Of a stretch of 54,959 bases of DNA, positions 35,211 to 43,604 are shown piece by piece. The stretch is taken from contig NZ_JACXSI010000027.1 in assembly GCF_014712675.1 (NCBI RefSeq), positions 1 to 54,959 on the forward strand, given 5' to 3'. Numbering within the stretch: the stretch's first letter is position 1; each line of letters begins with the position of its first letter. A program made the position numbers and the translations under genes. Under the pieces are notes generated by a model that saw only the letters and a program-made list of their open reading frames with translations, ran no database searches and had not been told where the DNA came from. The DNA is from Peribacillus faecalis (GTDB lineage: Bacteria > Bacillota > Bacilli > Bacillales > DSM-1321).

Positions 35211-35229
35211 TAAATAAAGGGGTAGAAAG

Positions 35230-36015
35230 ATGTCATATATCGATATCAATTGTGATATGGGAGAAAGCTTCGGCTGCTATCATTTAGGGAGAGATGAGGA
35301 GATCCTCGATTATATCACATCAGCAAACATCGCCTGCGGATTTCATGCCGGTGATCCTGCAACGATGAGAAGATCCGTTCAATTAGCTTTGCAGAAAGGT
35401 ATCGGCATCGGAGCTCATCCTGGTTTTCAAGATCTCGTCGGTTTTGGAAGAAGAGAGATGCACATCTCCCCTGCGGAGGCGTACGAGCTCATTGTGTACC
35501 AAATTGGCGCATTGCATGCCTTTGTGGTCTCAGAAGGCGGTAAAATGCAGCATGTGAAACCTCATGGAGCCCTTTATAACATGGCAGCTAACAATGCTTT
35601 GTTGGCAGAGGCCATTGCTGAAGCTGTCTATCGGGTGAACCCCGAGCTAATACTATTCGGATTATCCGGAAGCGAGCTCGTAAAGGCAGGTCAAACCATC
35701 GGACTTCGAACTGCTGATGAAATATTCAGTGATCGGACTTACCGCTGTGACGGTACTTTGACACCGAGAAATCAAGCCAATGCTCTAATTAAGGATCCGG
35801 AGGTAGCAGTCAGCCAAGTCATTTCAATCATAAAAAACGGCAAGACTAAATCTATCGCCGGAACAGAAGTCACGCTAAAAGCAAAGACTGTATGCATACA
35901 CGGTGATGGCGGTTCAGCACTTGACTTTGCCAAGACTTTAAAGACCAGTCTTACTTCTGAGAGCATCATTGTGAAAAAAATAAATGATACATATACAACA
36001 AGAAAATTATACTAA
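35230..36015 (+). CDS. pxpA: 5-oxoprolinase subunit PxpA
   Basis: A 261-residue LamB/YcsF-family TIM-barrel-like protein. Signature [20 protein letters not shown] at the start, [15 protein letters not shown] (about 34-48), and KPHGALYN (about 112-119). Completes the pxpBCA set, which removes 5-oxoproline formed spontaneously from glutamine and glutamate. GGGG precedes the ATG. No kipR or transporter gene is next to it. Confidence 0.93.
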   Translation: MSYIDINCDMGESFGCYHLGRDEEILDYITSANIACGFHAGDPATMRRSVQLALQKGIGIGAHPGFQDLVGFGRREMHISPAEAYELIVYQIGALHAFVVSEGGKMQHVKPHGALYNMAANNALLAEAIAEAVYRVNPELILFGLSGSELVKAGQTIGLRTADEIFSDRTYRCDGTLTPRNQANALIKDPEVAVSQVISIIKNGKTKSIAGTEVTLKAKTVCIHGDGGSALDFAKTLKTSLTSESIIVKKINDTYTTRKLY

Positions 36016-36112
36016 TATAACTACTATTATCCAAAAATCTCATGCTTTCTTCACACTTACCACATATTTTATTGCTATTCTGACAATATACGATTTTCAG
36101 GGGGATGAATTG

Positions 36113-36766
36113 ATGAAAAAGCAAGCAGCGATGTCATTGTCATTATTAGCGATGGTTGCACTCACAGCATGCGGTGATGATGAAACGACGAAAAACCAAT
36201 CAACAAAGGATGAGCAAGAAACAACAGCAATAGATAATGATACAAACTCGAATGATACAGACGAGCAGGTTGCAGTACATACTCCGACAGAACCTGATCA
36301 TGATCAAGTTTGCGCTTTTTGCAATATGAAAATTTTCGGAAGCAGTGATCCTCTAGGCGCTTTTACAGCTCAAGCCATCACGGCAGATGGAGAGCGTGTA
36401 TTTTTTGATGACTCCGGTTGCCTTCTGAATGCAGAGCGTCAAGAAGAACAGAAATTTGCTCAATCATGGGTTCGGGATTTGAATACAATGGAATGGACAA
36501 GCGATGAGGATGTTACTATAGTAAAAGCTGATATTCAAACACCGATGAAATACGGCTATGCCTTCTTTAGCGACTCTGAAGCAGCTGAACAATACGTAAA
36601 CAATAACGCAAACTTAAACGCTGCAATGACCGACTGGGATGCAGTAGATGAAGTAGCATATGAAAGATATAAAAAGAAAATGGAAAAAATGAATCAGGGA
36701 CAACATAATAATTCCGATTCGGAATCTGAATCAGAGCATGATCAATCTGATTCAAGCCATTCTTGA
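36113..36766 (+). CDS. NosL-like copper lipoprotein 1
   Basis: A 217-residue lipoprotein (lipobox LTAC near residue 20) with an acidic, Asn/Thr-rich linker and a NosL domain: VCAFCNMKI (CxxCxM, copper-binding), then FFDDSGCLLN and VRDLNTMEW, with the TPMKYGYAFFSD block. NosL delivers Cu(I) to nitrous oxide reductase in known systems. The C-terminus is Ser/Glu/His-rich. AGGGGG precedes the ATG at 36113; an upstream in-frame ATG would erase the signal peptide. Own terminator. Confidence 0.82.
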   Translation: MKKQAAMSLSLLAMVALTACGDDETTKNQSTKDEQETTAIDNDTNSNDTDEQVAVHTPTEPDHDQVCAFCNMKIFGSSDPLGAFTAQAITADGERVFFDDSGCLLNAERQEEQKFAQSWVRDLNTMEWTSDEDVTIVKADIQTPMKYGYAFFSDSEAAEQYVNNNANLNAAMTDWDAVDEVAYERYKKKMEKMNQGQHNNSDSESESEHDQSDSSHS

Positions 36767-36770
36767 AATA

Positions 36771-36803
36771 AAAGCAGAGGAGCGAACATCCTCTGCTTTT
36801 TTT
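36771..36803 (+). terminator. Terminator of NosL-like gene 1
   Basis: AAAGCAGAGG pairs perfectly with CCTCTGCTTT across 9 nt, then Ts. Confidence 0.88.
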
Positions 36804-36889
36804 ATTTTCAGTTATTGCACAAAAAGTTCAGAATTTTAACACGCAAAGCGGGTATTATTATAGTGCAAATTATAGAGGGAGGAATTCAA

Positions 36890-37483
36890 ATGAAGAAATT
36901 TTCTTTACTGCTGCTCTCGTTATTGCTTGTATTAGCAATGGCTGCATGTAATAGCAATGATGATAACTCCAGCACGGACACAGCGTCAAATAATGATGAT
37001 ACAAAAACAGAAGAGAAAGTAGAGCCAATTGAGCCGACTGAAGAAGACACCTGTGCATTCTGCGGCATGGAGATTTTGGAAAAAGATGACGAAATGGGTC
37101 AATTTACTGCAGAGGCAATCACTGAAGATGACGAATATATATTTTTCTGTGATTCAGGCTGCCTTTTAAATGCCCCTCGTAAATCAGGTGAAACATATAA
37201 AGAATCCTGGGTACGTGATTACTACACATTAGATTGGCTTAAATCAGACGATGCAATTATCGTGCACTCTGACATTGCAACACCGATGAAATACGGTTAT
37301 TCCTTCTTTAGCAGCCAAGAAGATGCCGATACATTTACAAGCGATCATGCTGATTTAAACCCTACTGTCGTTACTTGGAAAAATGTTGATGAAGTAGCCA
37401 ACGAACGTTATCAGAAAAAAATGCAGATGCAAGAGCAGCAAAACAACAGTGATGAAAGCACCACTGAAAACAGCGGTCATTAA
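36890..37483 (+). CDS. NosL-like copper lipoprotein 2
   Basis: A 197-residue paralogue of the preceding gene: lipobox MAAC (about 16-19), acidic linker, then CAFCGMEI, FFCDSGCLLN, and TPMKYGYSFFSSQEDA. An extra Cys (FFCDSGC) is present compared with paralogue 1. GGAGG is 7 nt before the ATG at 36890. A tandem duplication, but with separate transcription signals. Confidence 0.82.
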   Translation: MKKFSLLLLSLLLVLAMAACNSNDDNSSTDTASNNDDTKTEEKVEPIEPTEEDTCAFCGMEILEKDDEMGQFTAEAITEDDEYIFFCDSGCLLNAPRKSGETYKESWVRDYYTLDWLKSDDAIIVHSDIATPMKYGYSFFSSQEDADTFTSDHADLNPTVVTWKNVDEVANERYQKKMQMQEQQNNSDESTTENSGH

Positions 37484-37489
37484 AAGTGC

Positions 37490-37516
37490 AAAAAAGAGGC
37501 CTAGGCCTCTTTTTTT
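37490..37516. terminator. Palindromic terminator between NosL-like 2 and nosF
   Basis: AAAAAAGAGGCC and GGCCTCTTTTTT form a perfect palindrome, serving both converging transcripts. Confidence 0.88.
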
Positions 37517-37518
37517 GT

Positions 37519-38253
37519 TTACTCTTTAATTAAACTCGCAGTAATCTGTTTTTCAAAAAATACCTTCTCAAGCGGTACGTGTTCACCGTTTTGATTAACC
37601 AATTGGCTGACCTTTTCAAAGTGGATCAACTGACCTCTCTCAATAAAGGCTGCTTTATCCGCAATCTCTTCAACCAAGGAAAGGATGTGAGTCGTGAATA
37701 AAATCGACTTCCCTTTTGCCTTTTCTTGCTTCATGATTTCTTTGAAACGGTATACCCAATAAGGATCGAGTCCATTCGTAGGTTCGTCCAAAATAATCAA
37801 TGGCGTATCCGCCAATAAAGCTTGCGCAAAGGACAGCCGCTGTTGCATTCCTTTTGAGAAATGTTTAATTAACTGATTGCGCTGATCCAGCAGTCCGACA
37901 ATTCCTAGTACCTCTTCGGCCTTCTCCTTCTCCACACCTCGCAGATTAGCAAAAAAAGCAAGGATTTCCAAAGCGGTCAGCTGACGCGGAAACAACATAT
38001 CATCCGGCATGTAGGAAAATTGAGTCCGATACGTTTTACTGATTGTATTAGCAGGCTTGCCATCAATCCAGATTTCTCCGCTCGTAGGTTTTAAAATGCC
38101 GGTAATCATTTTAATGAGCGTGCTTTTTCCAGCACCGTTACCGCCGCACAAAGCAACTATCTCACCTTTCTCGACTGAGAAACTGACATTTTCTACTTTA
38201 CTATATTCATTGTAAATCTTCGACAAGTCCTGCAGCTCTATCCATTTACTCAT
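37519..38253 (-). CDS. nosF: NosF-like ABC transporter ATPase
   Basis: A 244-residue ATPase: Walker A GGNGAGKST (about 36-44), signature HFSKGMQQR, Walker B LIILDEPTNGLD, switch His in LFTTHILSL. In Nos systems NosF with NosY and NosD feeds the Cu-S centre assembly of NosZ. Overlaps the permease gene by 8 nt. The symbol reflects the nosD-L-Y-F context; by itself it is a generic ABC-2 ATPase. Confidence 0.78.
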   Translation of the reverse strand: MSKWIELQDLSKIYNEYSKVENVSFSVEKGEIVALCGGNGAGKSTLIKMITGILKPTSGEIWIDGKPANTISKTYRTQFSYMPDDMLFPRQLTALEILAFFANLRGVEKEKAEEVLGIVGLLDQRNQLIKHFSKGMQQRLSFAQALLADTPLIILDEPTNGLDPYWVYRFKEIMKQEKAKGKSILFTTHILSLVEEIADKAAFIERGQLIHFEKVSQLVNQNGEHVPLEKVFFEKQITASLIKE

Positions 38254-39067
38254 TTCCGACCCTCCTTTTCAGCACAATGCCGCTAATAATAATCGGAACA
38301 ATCAGCCAAAGAACCCCGCAAACTCCAAAAAGAACTTGTCCAAAGAAACCATTTGCCCATACCGTCAAATCATACAAGGACGGACCGAACACAGAGGCTC
38401 CCTCCATTGTCAAAACTGACCATACGCGAATCATCTCGACCGGATTTAAGAAGATTGAAACAGAAAGTAACGCAAGGACCGATTGTTTCGGTACAATCAC
38501 ACTAAGACCCATGACAAGGAATTCATAAAATAGCACTAAAAATGCCCATACAATTAAACTTGCTCCCAGCGCCTGAAAACGTGTTTTTGCCACTAGCCCG
38601 ATAATCATAGAAACCGCTAAGAAAATCGCCGCCAATAAAATAGAGAACATATAAAACTTCAGTATTACTCCGATTGCCACATCTACACCGGCAATATACA
38701 TGACAAGAAGCGCCGCTCCATAGCCGAATGTCACAACAGTCCATAAACTGACCAATAAACCGATATACTTGCCAAGTATGACAGTAATCGCATTGACCGG
38801 ATACGTCAGCAATAGCATTAAGCCACGGTCTTCTTTTTCTCCGGACAGGAATAACCCGCCAACCAGCAACGCTATTAATGGAATCAGCAGCAAGTTCAAG
38901 TTCAATAAGCTAGCAGACATTCTGCTGAAGCCTTCAAACCCGGATCCGCTCGAATGACCGAAATAACTGATGAATATAGCCAGGAAAGCGAATAACAAAC
39001 CAAAGCTAAGCAGCCACTTACTGCGCAAAATTAATGTAAACTGCTGTCTCGCAATATTGATAATCAT
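38246..39067 (-). CDS. nosY: NosY-like ABC transporter permease
   Basis: A 273-residue ABC-2-type permease with six helices and the NosY/GldF-like opening IINIARQQFTLILRSKWLL. The ATG at 39067 overlaps the NosL stop by ATGA; an ATG five codons earlier (39082) is possible. Partner of the adjacent NosF-like ATPase. Confidence 0.78.
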   Translation of the reverse strand: MIINIARQQFTLILRSKWLLSFGLLFAFLAIFISYFGHSSGSGFEGFSRMSASLLNLNLLLIPLIALLVGGLFLSGEKEDRGLMLLLTYPVNAITVILGKYIGLLVSLWTVVTFGYGAALLVMYIAGVDVAIGVILKFYMFSILLAAIFLAVSMIIGLVAKTRFQALGASLIVWAFLVLFYEFLVMGLSVIVPKQSVLALLSVSIFLNPVEMIRVWSVLTMEGASVFGPSLYDLTVWANGFFGQVLFGVCGVLWLIVPIIISGIVLKRRVGNE

Positions 39068-39522
39068 CCTTCCCAACCCCATTTATGTTCCAGCAGTTGC
39101 TCATAATTTAAAACTTCTCCGCCTTCTTTTTCAACAAATGCATCAGCGCTCTCTTTACTTCCGAAGGAAACTACACCATTTGCCATCGGTGTCCACACAT
39201 CCGGATTATAAACGAAGTACGCTTTCTCAATTTGAATCCAGTCTCCGTTATCCAAATCACGCACATATTCCACTTCAATCTGATCTTTATCAATCTCTTT
39301 ATCTTTATCAACGTATTCAAACATACAGCCAATATCGTCAAATAAAAACACATCTCCAGCCTTTGAGAAAAGCTGCGTTGCGTATGCATCATGAGACAGA
39401 CTCATATTGCACACCTCGCACACATCCACCTCCGGATCAATTTCCACCGGCTCAAATGACTGATTGCCACTGCAGCCTGCCAAAATAACAATTATGAATA
39501 ACACACTAAGCAGTTTTTTCAT
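39064..39522 (-). CDS. nosL: NosL-like copper lipoprotein 3
   Basis: A 152-residue lipoprotein (lipobox LAGC, about 14-17) with a shorter linker than the two upstream paralogues; copper motif VCEVCNMSL, then FLFDDIGCMFEYV and TPMANGVVSFGS. GGAGG is 8 nt upstream of the ATG at 39522. Because it lies inside the nosD-L-Y-F operon, with 4-nt overlaps on both sides, it is the best candidate for true NosL. Confidence 0.85.
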   Translation of the reverse strand: MKKLLSVLFIIVILAGCSGNQSFEPVEIDPEVDVCEVCNMSLSHDAYATQLFSKAGDVFLFDDIGCMFEYVDKDKEIDKDQIEVEYVRDLDNGDWIQIEKAYFVYNPDVWTPMANGVVSFGSKESADAFVEKEGGEVLNYEQLLEHKWGWEG

Positions 39523-40874
39523 GCGTAATGCCTCCCTAACCAAATTAGCAAAATCGAGAACCATAAAAATGACAAAGCAACAATCAATACGCCTATATCC
39601 CTTGTTGCTCCTTCTTCCGAGGAATCCTCATCCAACTGAACCGGCGATATAAGGGGATGCTCATCGTATACATCAGCACTTAATGACGGAAAAAACGATT
39701 CTGCTTGGCTCCATAGCGTAATCGATGGACTTTCAAAAAAGAATTGCCAATATGGCTGTTTCTCCAGCAATTGATCATAAAGTGAGCCAGCTTTATACGT
39801 TTCTTCTCCTATTCCATCTCCGGTAATATCAAAGCTGGAATAGTCATCCCAATAATTGCCGATTTCTCCGTTATCAAGCTTCATATCATTATTGGAGATT
39901 TTCGATTGCACAATATTGGCGATAAAATTATTTTCTGTGAAAATATTATTTTCATTTTTTCCGATAAACTCCAGCCCGACTTGATTGGCTGAAATAATGT
40001 TTCTCTTAATCTCTACATCTACTGTTTTCTCCAAAGATAGACCCGTACTATTTTGACGGATCTCATTGCCTTCAATCAGCAGATTGTGGCTCTCGTAAAC
40101 AAGCAACCCAAAACCGCGGACATGAAACTGATTTAGCACTTCATTATTAAGCACCTGAATGCTTTCTGAGTCCATAATCATCATGCCGGTAATATTGCTT
40201 TCCATATGATTTTCCTCGGCCAGTATATCTTTTGCGAACATAAAGTGAAGCCCATATCTCGAGCCATAAGCTTCATTCTTCCGCAAAGTGATGTCCGAAG
40301 CAGACTCCACATAAATTCCGTCCTGGACGCTCATCATCATATTCTCCTCAATCGTATGACCGCTTCCTTTAAATATAAACACTCCACTGCCCCGATTAGA
40401 AAAGTGCTCCGATATACTGGATATCTGATTTCCTGAAATCACAGCGTCTTGACTCTCATTAACATAAATTCCATGCATCGTATCCTTAAAAATATTATCT
40501 TTCAGCACATGGTTTTGACCTTCTTGCACATAAATACCGCTATCCGTTTCATTCGTACCGCTATTTTGAATAGTCAGTCCTTTGATGGTGACGTCATTCC
40601 CCGAAATGTTTATGACATTTCCGTCACCACCGCCATCAATCACTGCGCCCTCTTCCCCTACGAGTGAGATAGACTGAATAATCGTAAGCACTTCGCTATA
40701 GGTTCCCTTTTGAACTGCAATGGTATCTCCCGGCTGCGCCTGATTAATCGCTTCTTGGATTGATTGCCCTTCATTAACCTGTATGTCTGTTGCATGAACG
40801 GCCGGGGATCTCATCAAAGAAGCTAATACGAGCAGCACTATGATTCCTGCACCCTTTACTACAACATTTCTCAT
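39519..40874 (-). CDS. nosD: NosD-like copper-maturation protein
   Basis: 451 residues: Sec signal peptide (1-28, ending AVHA), a right-handed parallel beta-helix of CASH/NosD repeats (about 33-345, with many GIYVxxxxxxxIxxN turns), a NYWDDYSSFDITGDGIGEETYK block typical of NosD, and a C-terminal membrane anchor (about 425-447). NosD works with NosFY in maturation of the copper sites of nitrous oxide reductase. First gene of the operon. A dyad upstream may be an FNR/CRP-type site. Confidence 0.88.
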   Translation of the reverse strand: MRNVVVKGAGIIVLLVLASLMRSPAVHATDIQVNEGQSIQEAINQAQPGDTIAVQKGTYSEVLTIIQSISLVGEEGAVIDGGGDGNVINISGNDVTIKGLTIQNSGTNETDSGIYVQEGQNHVLKDNIFKDTMHGIYVNESQDAVISGNQISSISEHFSNRGSGVFIFKGSGHTIEENMMMSVQDGIYVESASDITLRKNEAYGSRYGLHFMFAKDILAEENHMESNITGMMIMDSESIQVLNNEVLNQFHVRGFGLLVYESHNLLIEGNEIRQNSTGLSLEKTVDVEIKRNIISANQVGLEFIGKNENNIFTENNFIANIVQSKISNNDMKLDNGEIGNYWDDYSSFDITGDGIGEETYKAGSLYDQLLEKQPYWQFFFESPSITLWSQAESFFPSLSADVYDEHPLISPVQLDEDSSEEGATRDIGVLIVALSFLWFSILLIWLGRHYA

Positions 40875-40935
40875 CTCTTATCACCCTTCTCCATACTTAG
40901 GTTAATTTTACCAAGAATTTGTGTGCTATTTTTGA

Positions 40936-40952
40936 AATGTTAACGTCCGTTA
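40936..40952 (-). promoter_or_regulatory. Candidate FNR/CRP-type dyad upstream of nosD
   Basis: TGTTAACGTCCGTTACA is an imperfect dyad (perfect inner AACG/CGTT) about 35 bp upstream of a TAAAAT -10 candidate (40905-40910), near the -41.5 position used by class II activators. Agreement with the TGTGA-N6-TCACA consensus is partial. Confidence 0.3.
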
Positions 40953-40986
40953 CAAGAAGATTGAATTTTCTTTACTTTTTTAGACA

Positions 40987-41021
40987 CAAAAAAATCGAGA
41001 AATGACGTTTCATTCCCGATT
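40987..41021 (-). terminator. Terminator of the CopD-like gene
   Basis: AATCGGGAATG and CATTTCTCGATT (minus strand) pair with a mismatch and continue TTTTTTG. Confidence 0.75.
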
Positions 41022-41046
41022 CAATCAAAACTATATTCTCTTTTCA

Positions 41047-41481
41047 TTATGTAAGACGCAAGGCTACGATAAAAACAACAGCTGCACCAAGAACAGAAGA
41101 TAACAGCAAAGTCATGCGATAATAACTGTATAAAGCTAATTTTTTCGCTTCATCCACTGCTTTTGTGATTTTTCTGCTTATAATTGATAAAGCAATAATG
41201 CTAAGCAAAATCACCATCGTTCCGCCCATCTCCATTAACGAAAAATACAACGGCATAGAGTCCCGATTGAATGTCATAATCATGTAAGAGCCGCTCACCA
41301 CCACCAATACTGCAGCAGGTAAAATTACAGCATTCACATTTTTTCTAATTGCATTGCCGATTCCCTCGTATGAATCTTGTTTAACAGCGGTGCGGAGCAA
41401 GAACCAAAAACTCACAAATGAACCAATCCATAAAACGACCCCAATAACATGAACAAAATAGGAAAAATTGTACAAAGACAT
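41047..41481 (-). CDS. Four-helix membrane protein (CopD/DUF2269-like)
   Basis: 144 residues with four membrane helices (about 5-28, 47-68, 75-98, 120-143). The N-terminal YFVHVIGVVLWIGSFVSFWFLL with its histidine and tryptophan resembles CopD-type copper or haem proteins. The ATG at 41481 has AGAGGGGGG upstream. Separate transcript just upstream of the nosDLYF operon. Could be part of the copper-centre system, but no family motif is decisive. Confidence 0.65.
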   Translation of the reverse strand: MSLYNFSYFVHVIGVVLWIGSFVSFWFLLRTAVKQDSYEGIGNAIRKNVNAVILPAAVLVVVSGSYMIMTFNRDSMPLYFSLMEMGGTMVILLSIIALSIISRKITKAVDEAKKLALYSYYRMTLLLSSVLGAAVVFIVALRLT

Positions 41482-41589
41482 GAAATCCCCCCTCTTCAAA
41501 ATCAATCACCTAAAACAAACAAAAAAACCATATACCGGAAATATATAATTCCATTATCACAATGCTTCAATTATGTGTCAAAGAATTGA

Positions 41590-41614
41590 GCCTGCAATAA
41601 GTTAACGTGCAGGC
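41590..41614 (-). terminator. Terminator hairpin overlapping the lipase stop
   Basis: GCCTGCA and TGCAGGC pair; the 5' arm (41608-41614) is in the last coding codons and the stop lies in the loop. T tract is weak. Confidence 0.5.
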
Positions 41615-42858
41615 AAAGCTAGAAGCTGTCCTGCTACCTTTTCATAAAATTTATTCATATCGGTATAAGGGGCGACAGTAAATCCTACTTGATCAAGGTG
41701 ATCCCATTCATGACGAACCGGGTAGTAATTCCAGACTCCCTTCTTTATGTCTTCTCTCTCCGTATATATGGTAGCCGGATGACCAAAAGGATGAATAGAA
41801 GAAACCGTACTGACGAGACCGTCATTTGGCCACCAGCTTTCATCAATAATAGGATTTGATTCTGTTCTTGAAAAGCTGCCAATAAACATAGCTGGCTGAA
41901 TAATGAGTGGGTTGGTCAGCAAATTCGGCAAATGGCGTTTTGTGAGCTCGTTAGCTGATGTCGTTTGTCCTGTATACGAAAAATAATAGACTTCCTTATG
42001 CGTATCCATCCATTCATTATTGTAGAAAGCTCCCTTAGTATGCAAATCATGAATGCTCAAATCCTCACTGCTCCATAACCCATTATTCATAACCCGTTGC
42101 AAATAACCTTCAAACTCTTCGTTTGCGCCGCGTTCAATCCCCCATTGATCCAACTTAAAATCATAGTCAAAGGCGGAAACATCTCCACCGCTTAAAGCCG
42201 CTATCTCCAATACCAATCCTTTAATAAAAAGAACCAGCTCGTTATCACTTTCCGCAAATGTGGAACCATTATGCGGTGTTCCGATTGTTGTGACACTGTG
42301 GATCCAATCTTGGTTGCCTTTGAATAAAGGTGACAACTCCTCACCCGGAATGGATGCTGCATACGCTTGTTCCTCCACATTTCCGTCAATCAGCAAATCC
42401 ACTAATGCCCTGCTTGTCAGCCCGCCCATACTATGGCCAATCAAATGAATTGGATGCTCGCTGTCCCATTGCGGATAAATGCCTTTATACGTGCGGCCGT
42501 AACGGCTATGCCCATAACTTTCAGCGTGAAAAGCCCCATAATCCACCGTTCCGCCTTTTATATAATAATAAAGTTCTATAGCCCGATCATAATTGCTCGA
42601 GATCGGTCCTACAGCAGCTGTATAAGTTGTATAACCTTTAGTATTCAAATGCTTCTCAAAATCGTTCAACCCGCCCCAATATTTAAGACCGAACACTTCA
42701 TCACGGCCCCAGCCTGCCAAACCATGAACAAATATAATCGGGTAATCATTTTTTTGAATAAACGAGCTGACCTGCTCTTCCTTTACTCCATCTCTCATCA
42801 TCACTGCCCCCAAAAGCAAGAAAAGAATGATGAAACTAATCGCAAATATTCTCGCCAT
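41602..42858 (-). CDS. Secreted triacylglycerol lipase (family I.5/I.6-like)
   Basis: 418 residues. N-terminal signal or anchor helix (about 3-21), then an alpha/beta-hydrolase: oxyanion region YPIIFVHGLAGWG (39-51), nucleophile Ser143 in GHSMGG (141-146), Asp346 (WWPNDGLVS) and His387 (HEWDHLDQVG). The zinc-lipase insertion YWGG...DFEKHL and DYDFKLDQWG (231-240) is as in the Geobacillus and Staphylococcus lipases. GHSMG rather than the AHSQG of Geobacillus lipases is closer to staphylococcal enzymes. GAGGG precedes the ATG. Probably hydrolyses triglycerides outside the cell. Monocistronic. Confidence 0.9.
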   Translation of the reverse strand: MARIFAISFIILFLLLGAVMMRDGVKEEQVSSFIQKNDYPIIFVHGLAGWGRDEVFGLKYWGGLNDFEKHLNTKGYTTYTAAVGPISSNYDRAIELYYYIKGGTVDYGAFHAESYGHSRYGRTYKGIYPQWDSEHPIHLIGHSMGGLTSRALVDLLIDGNVEEQAYAASIPGEELSPLFKGNQDWIHSVTTIGTPHNGSTFAESDNELVLFIKGLVLEIAALSGGDVSAFDYDFKLDQWGIERGANEEFEGYLQRVMNNGLWSSEDLSIHDLHTKGAFYNNEWMDTHKEVYYFSYTGQTTSANELTKRHLPNLLTNPLIIQPAMFIGSFSRTESNPIIDESWWPNDGLVSTVSSIHPFGHPATIYTEREDIKKGVWNYYPVRHEWDHLDQVGFTVAPYTDMNKFYEKVAGQLLALPAR

Positions 42859-43195
42859 TCTCTTTCCCTCTTCCTGTCAGCTATTTTATTGATAGTATGT
42901 ACCTGTTCAAACGAATCAATCTAGCATATTATATTGCAATACATGCTTTAACCGGTCCAATCAAACGATTGATTAAATCACTGAACCGTAAATTGACCTC
43001 AGACAACTTATGGTACAAAGAACCGACCTTCTGCTGACTGGTCCATACAAAATAAAAAAAATAATGCCCCAACCATCGCAGTCGTTATTCCCCAAAAAAT
43101 ACTCTAATCATTAACACATAACAAAAATCATATTTTTGGATTATTTTACCTATTAGATGTACACTTACATTAAAGCAGAGAAAGAGGCGATTGTT
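42859..43195. other. Intergenic region between the lipase and DCC genes
   Basis: Divergent promoters are expected here. It contains the dyad at 42957. Minus-strand reading gives short protein-like stretches that are broken at T runs, so no intact gene is called. Confidence 0.5.
42957..42974. promoter_or_regulatory. TCAATCA-type dyad, copy 2
   Basis: CCAATCAAACGATTGATT followed by AAATCACTG. Matches the copies at 794 and 45971 in the dyad and in the next few bases (TTARnTCACTG). Located about 100 bp upstream of the lipase start. Confidence 0.4.
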
Positions 43196-43588
43196 GTGAA
43201 CAGAATCATTTTATTTGACGGAGAATGCAATTTTTGTGACAGTAGCGTCCAGTTTATCATTAAACGTGACAGAAATGCCCGCTTTCACTTTGCCTCGATT
43301 CAAAGCAATATCGGACAAAAACTATTAACAGACCTTCAAGTTTCTCCGCATTTAGATAGTCTAATCTTGATTGAAAATGGTCAATGGCACTCCCAGTCTA
43401 CCGCCGCTCTGTACATTAGCCGAAATTTAAATGGAGGCTGGAAGCTGCTCTCAGCTCTGCTTCTTGTACCAAAGCCAATGCGGGATATAATTTATAAATT
43501 CATAGCCAAAAACAGATACAAATGGTTCGGTAAAAAAGAGGCCTGTATGCTGCCTTCTACCGAAATAAGAAAACGATTTTTATCCTGA
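43196..43588 (+). CDS. DCC-family thiol-disulfide oxidoreductase-like protein (DUF393)
   Basis: 130 residues with the family-defining D-x-x-C-x-x-C motif LFDGECNFCDSSVQF (about 5-19), then RFHFASIQS and a C-terminal YRWFGKK-type segment (RYKWFGKKEACMLP). Fold is thioredoxin-like; the function of DUF393 proteins is poorly known. I chose the GTG at 43196 with AGAGG 7 nt upstream; an ATG at 43157 has no SD. 16 bp ahead of the epimerase gene, so probably co-transcribed. Confidence 0.82.
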   Translation: MNRIILFDGECNFCDSSVQFIIKRDRNARFHFASIQSNIGQKLLTDLQVSPHLDSLILIENGQWHSQSTAALYISRNLNGGWKLLSALLLVPKPMRDIIYKFIAKNRYKWFGKKEACMLPSTEIRKRFLS

Positions 43589-43604
43589 TTAATTGGGGGT
43601 ATTT

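Noticed and set aside
42922-43110. Possible small membrane-protein gene on the minus strand upstream of the lipase
   Set aside because: Protein-like stretches are split over two frames by T runs and lack an SD; could be a decayed gene, but the support is too thin.
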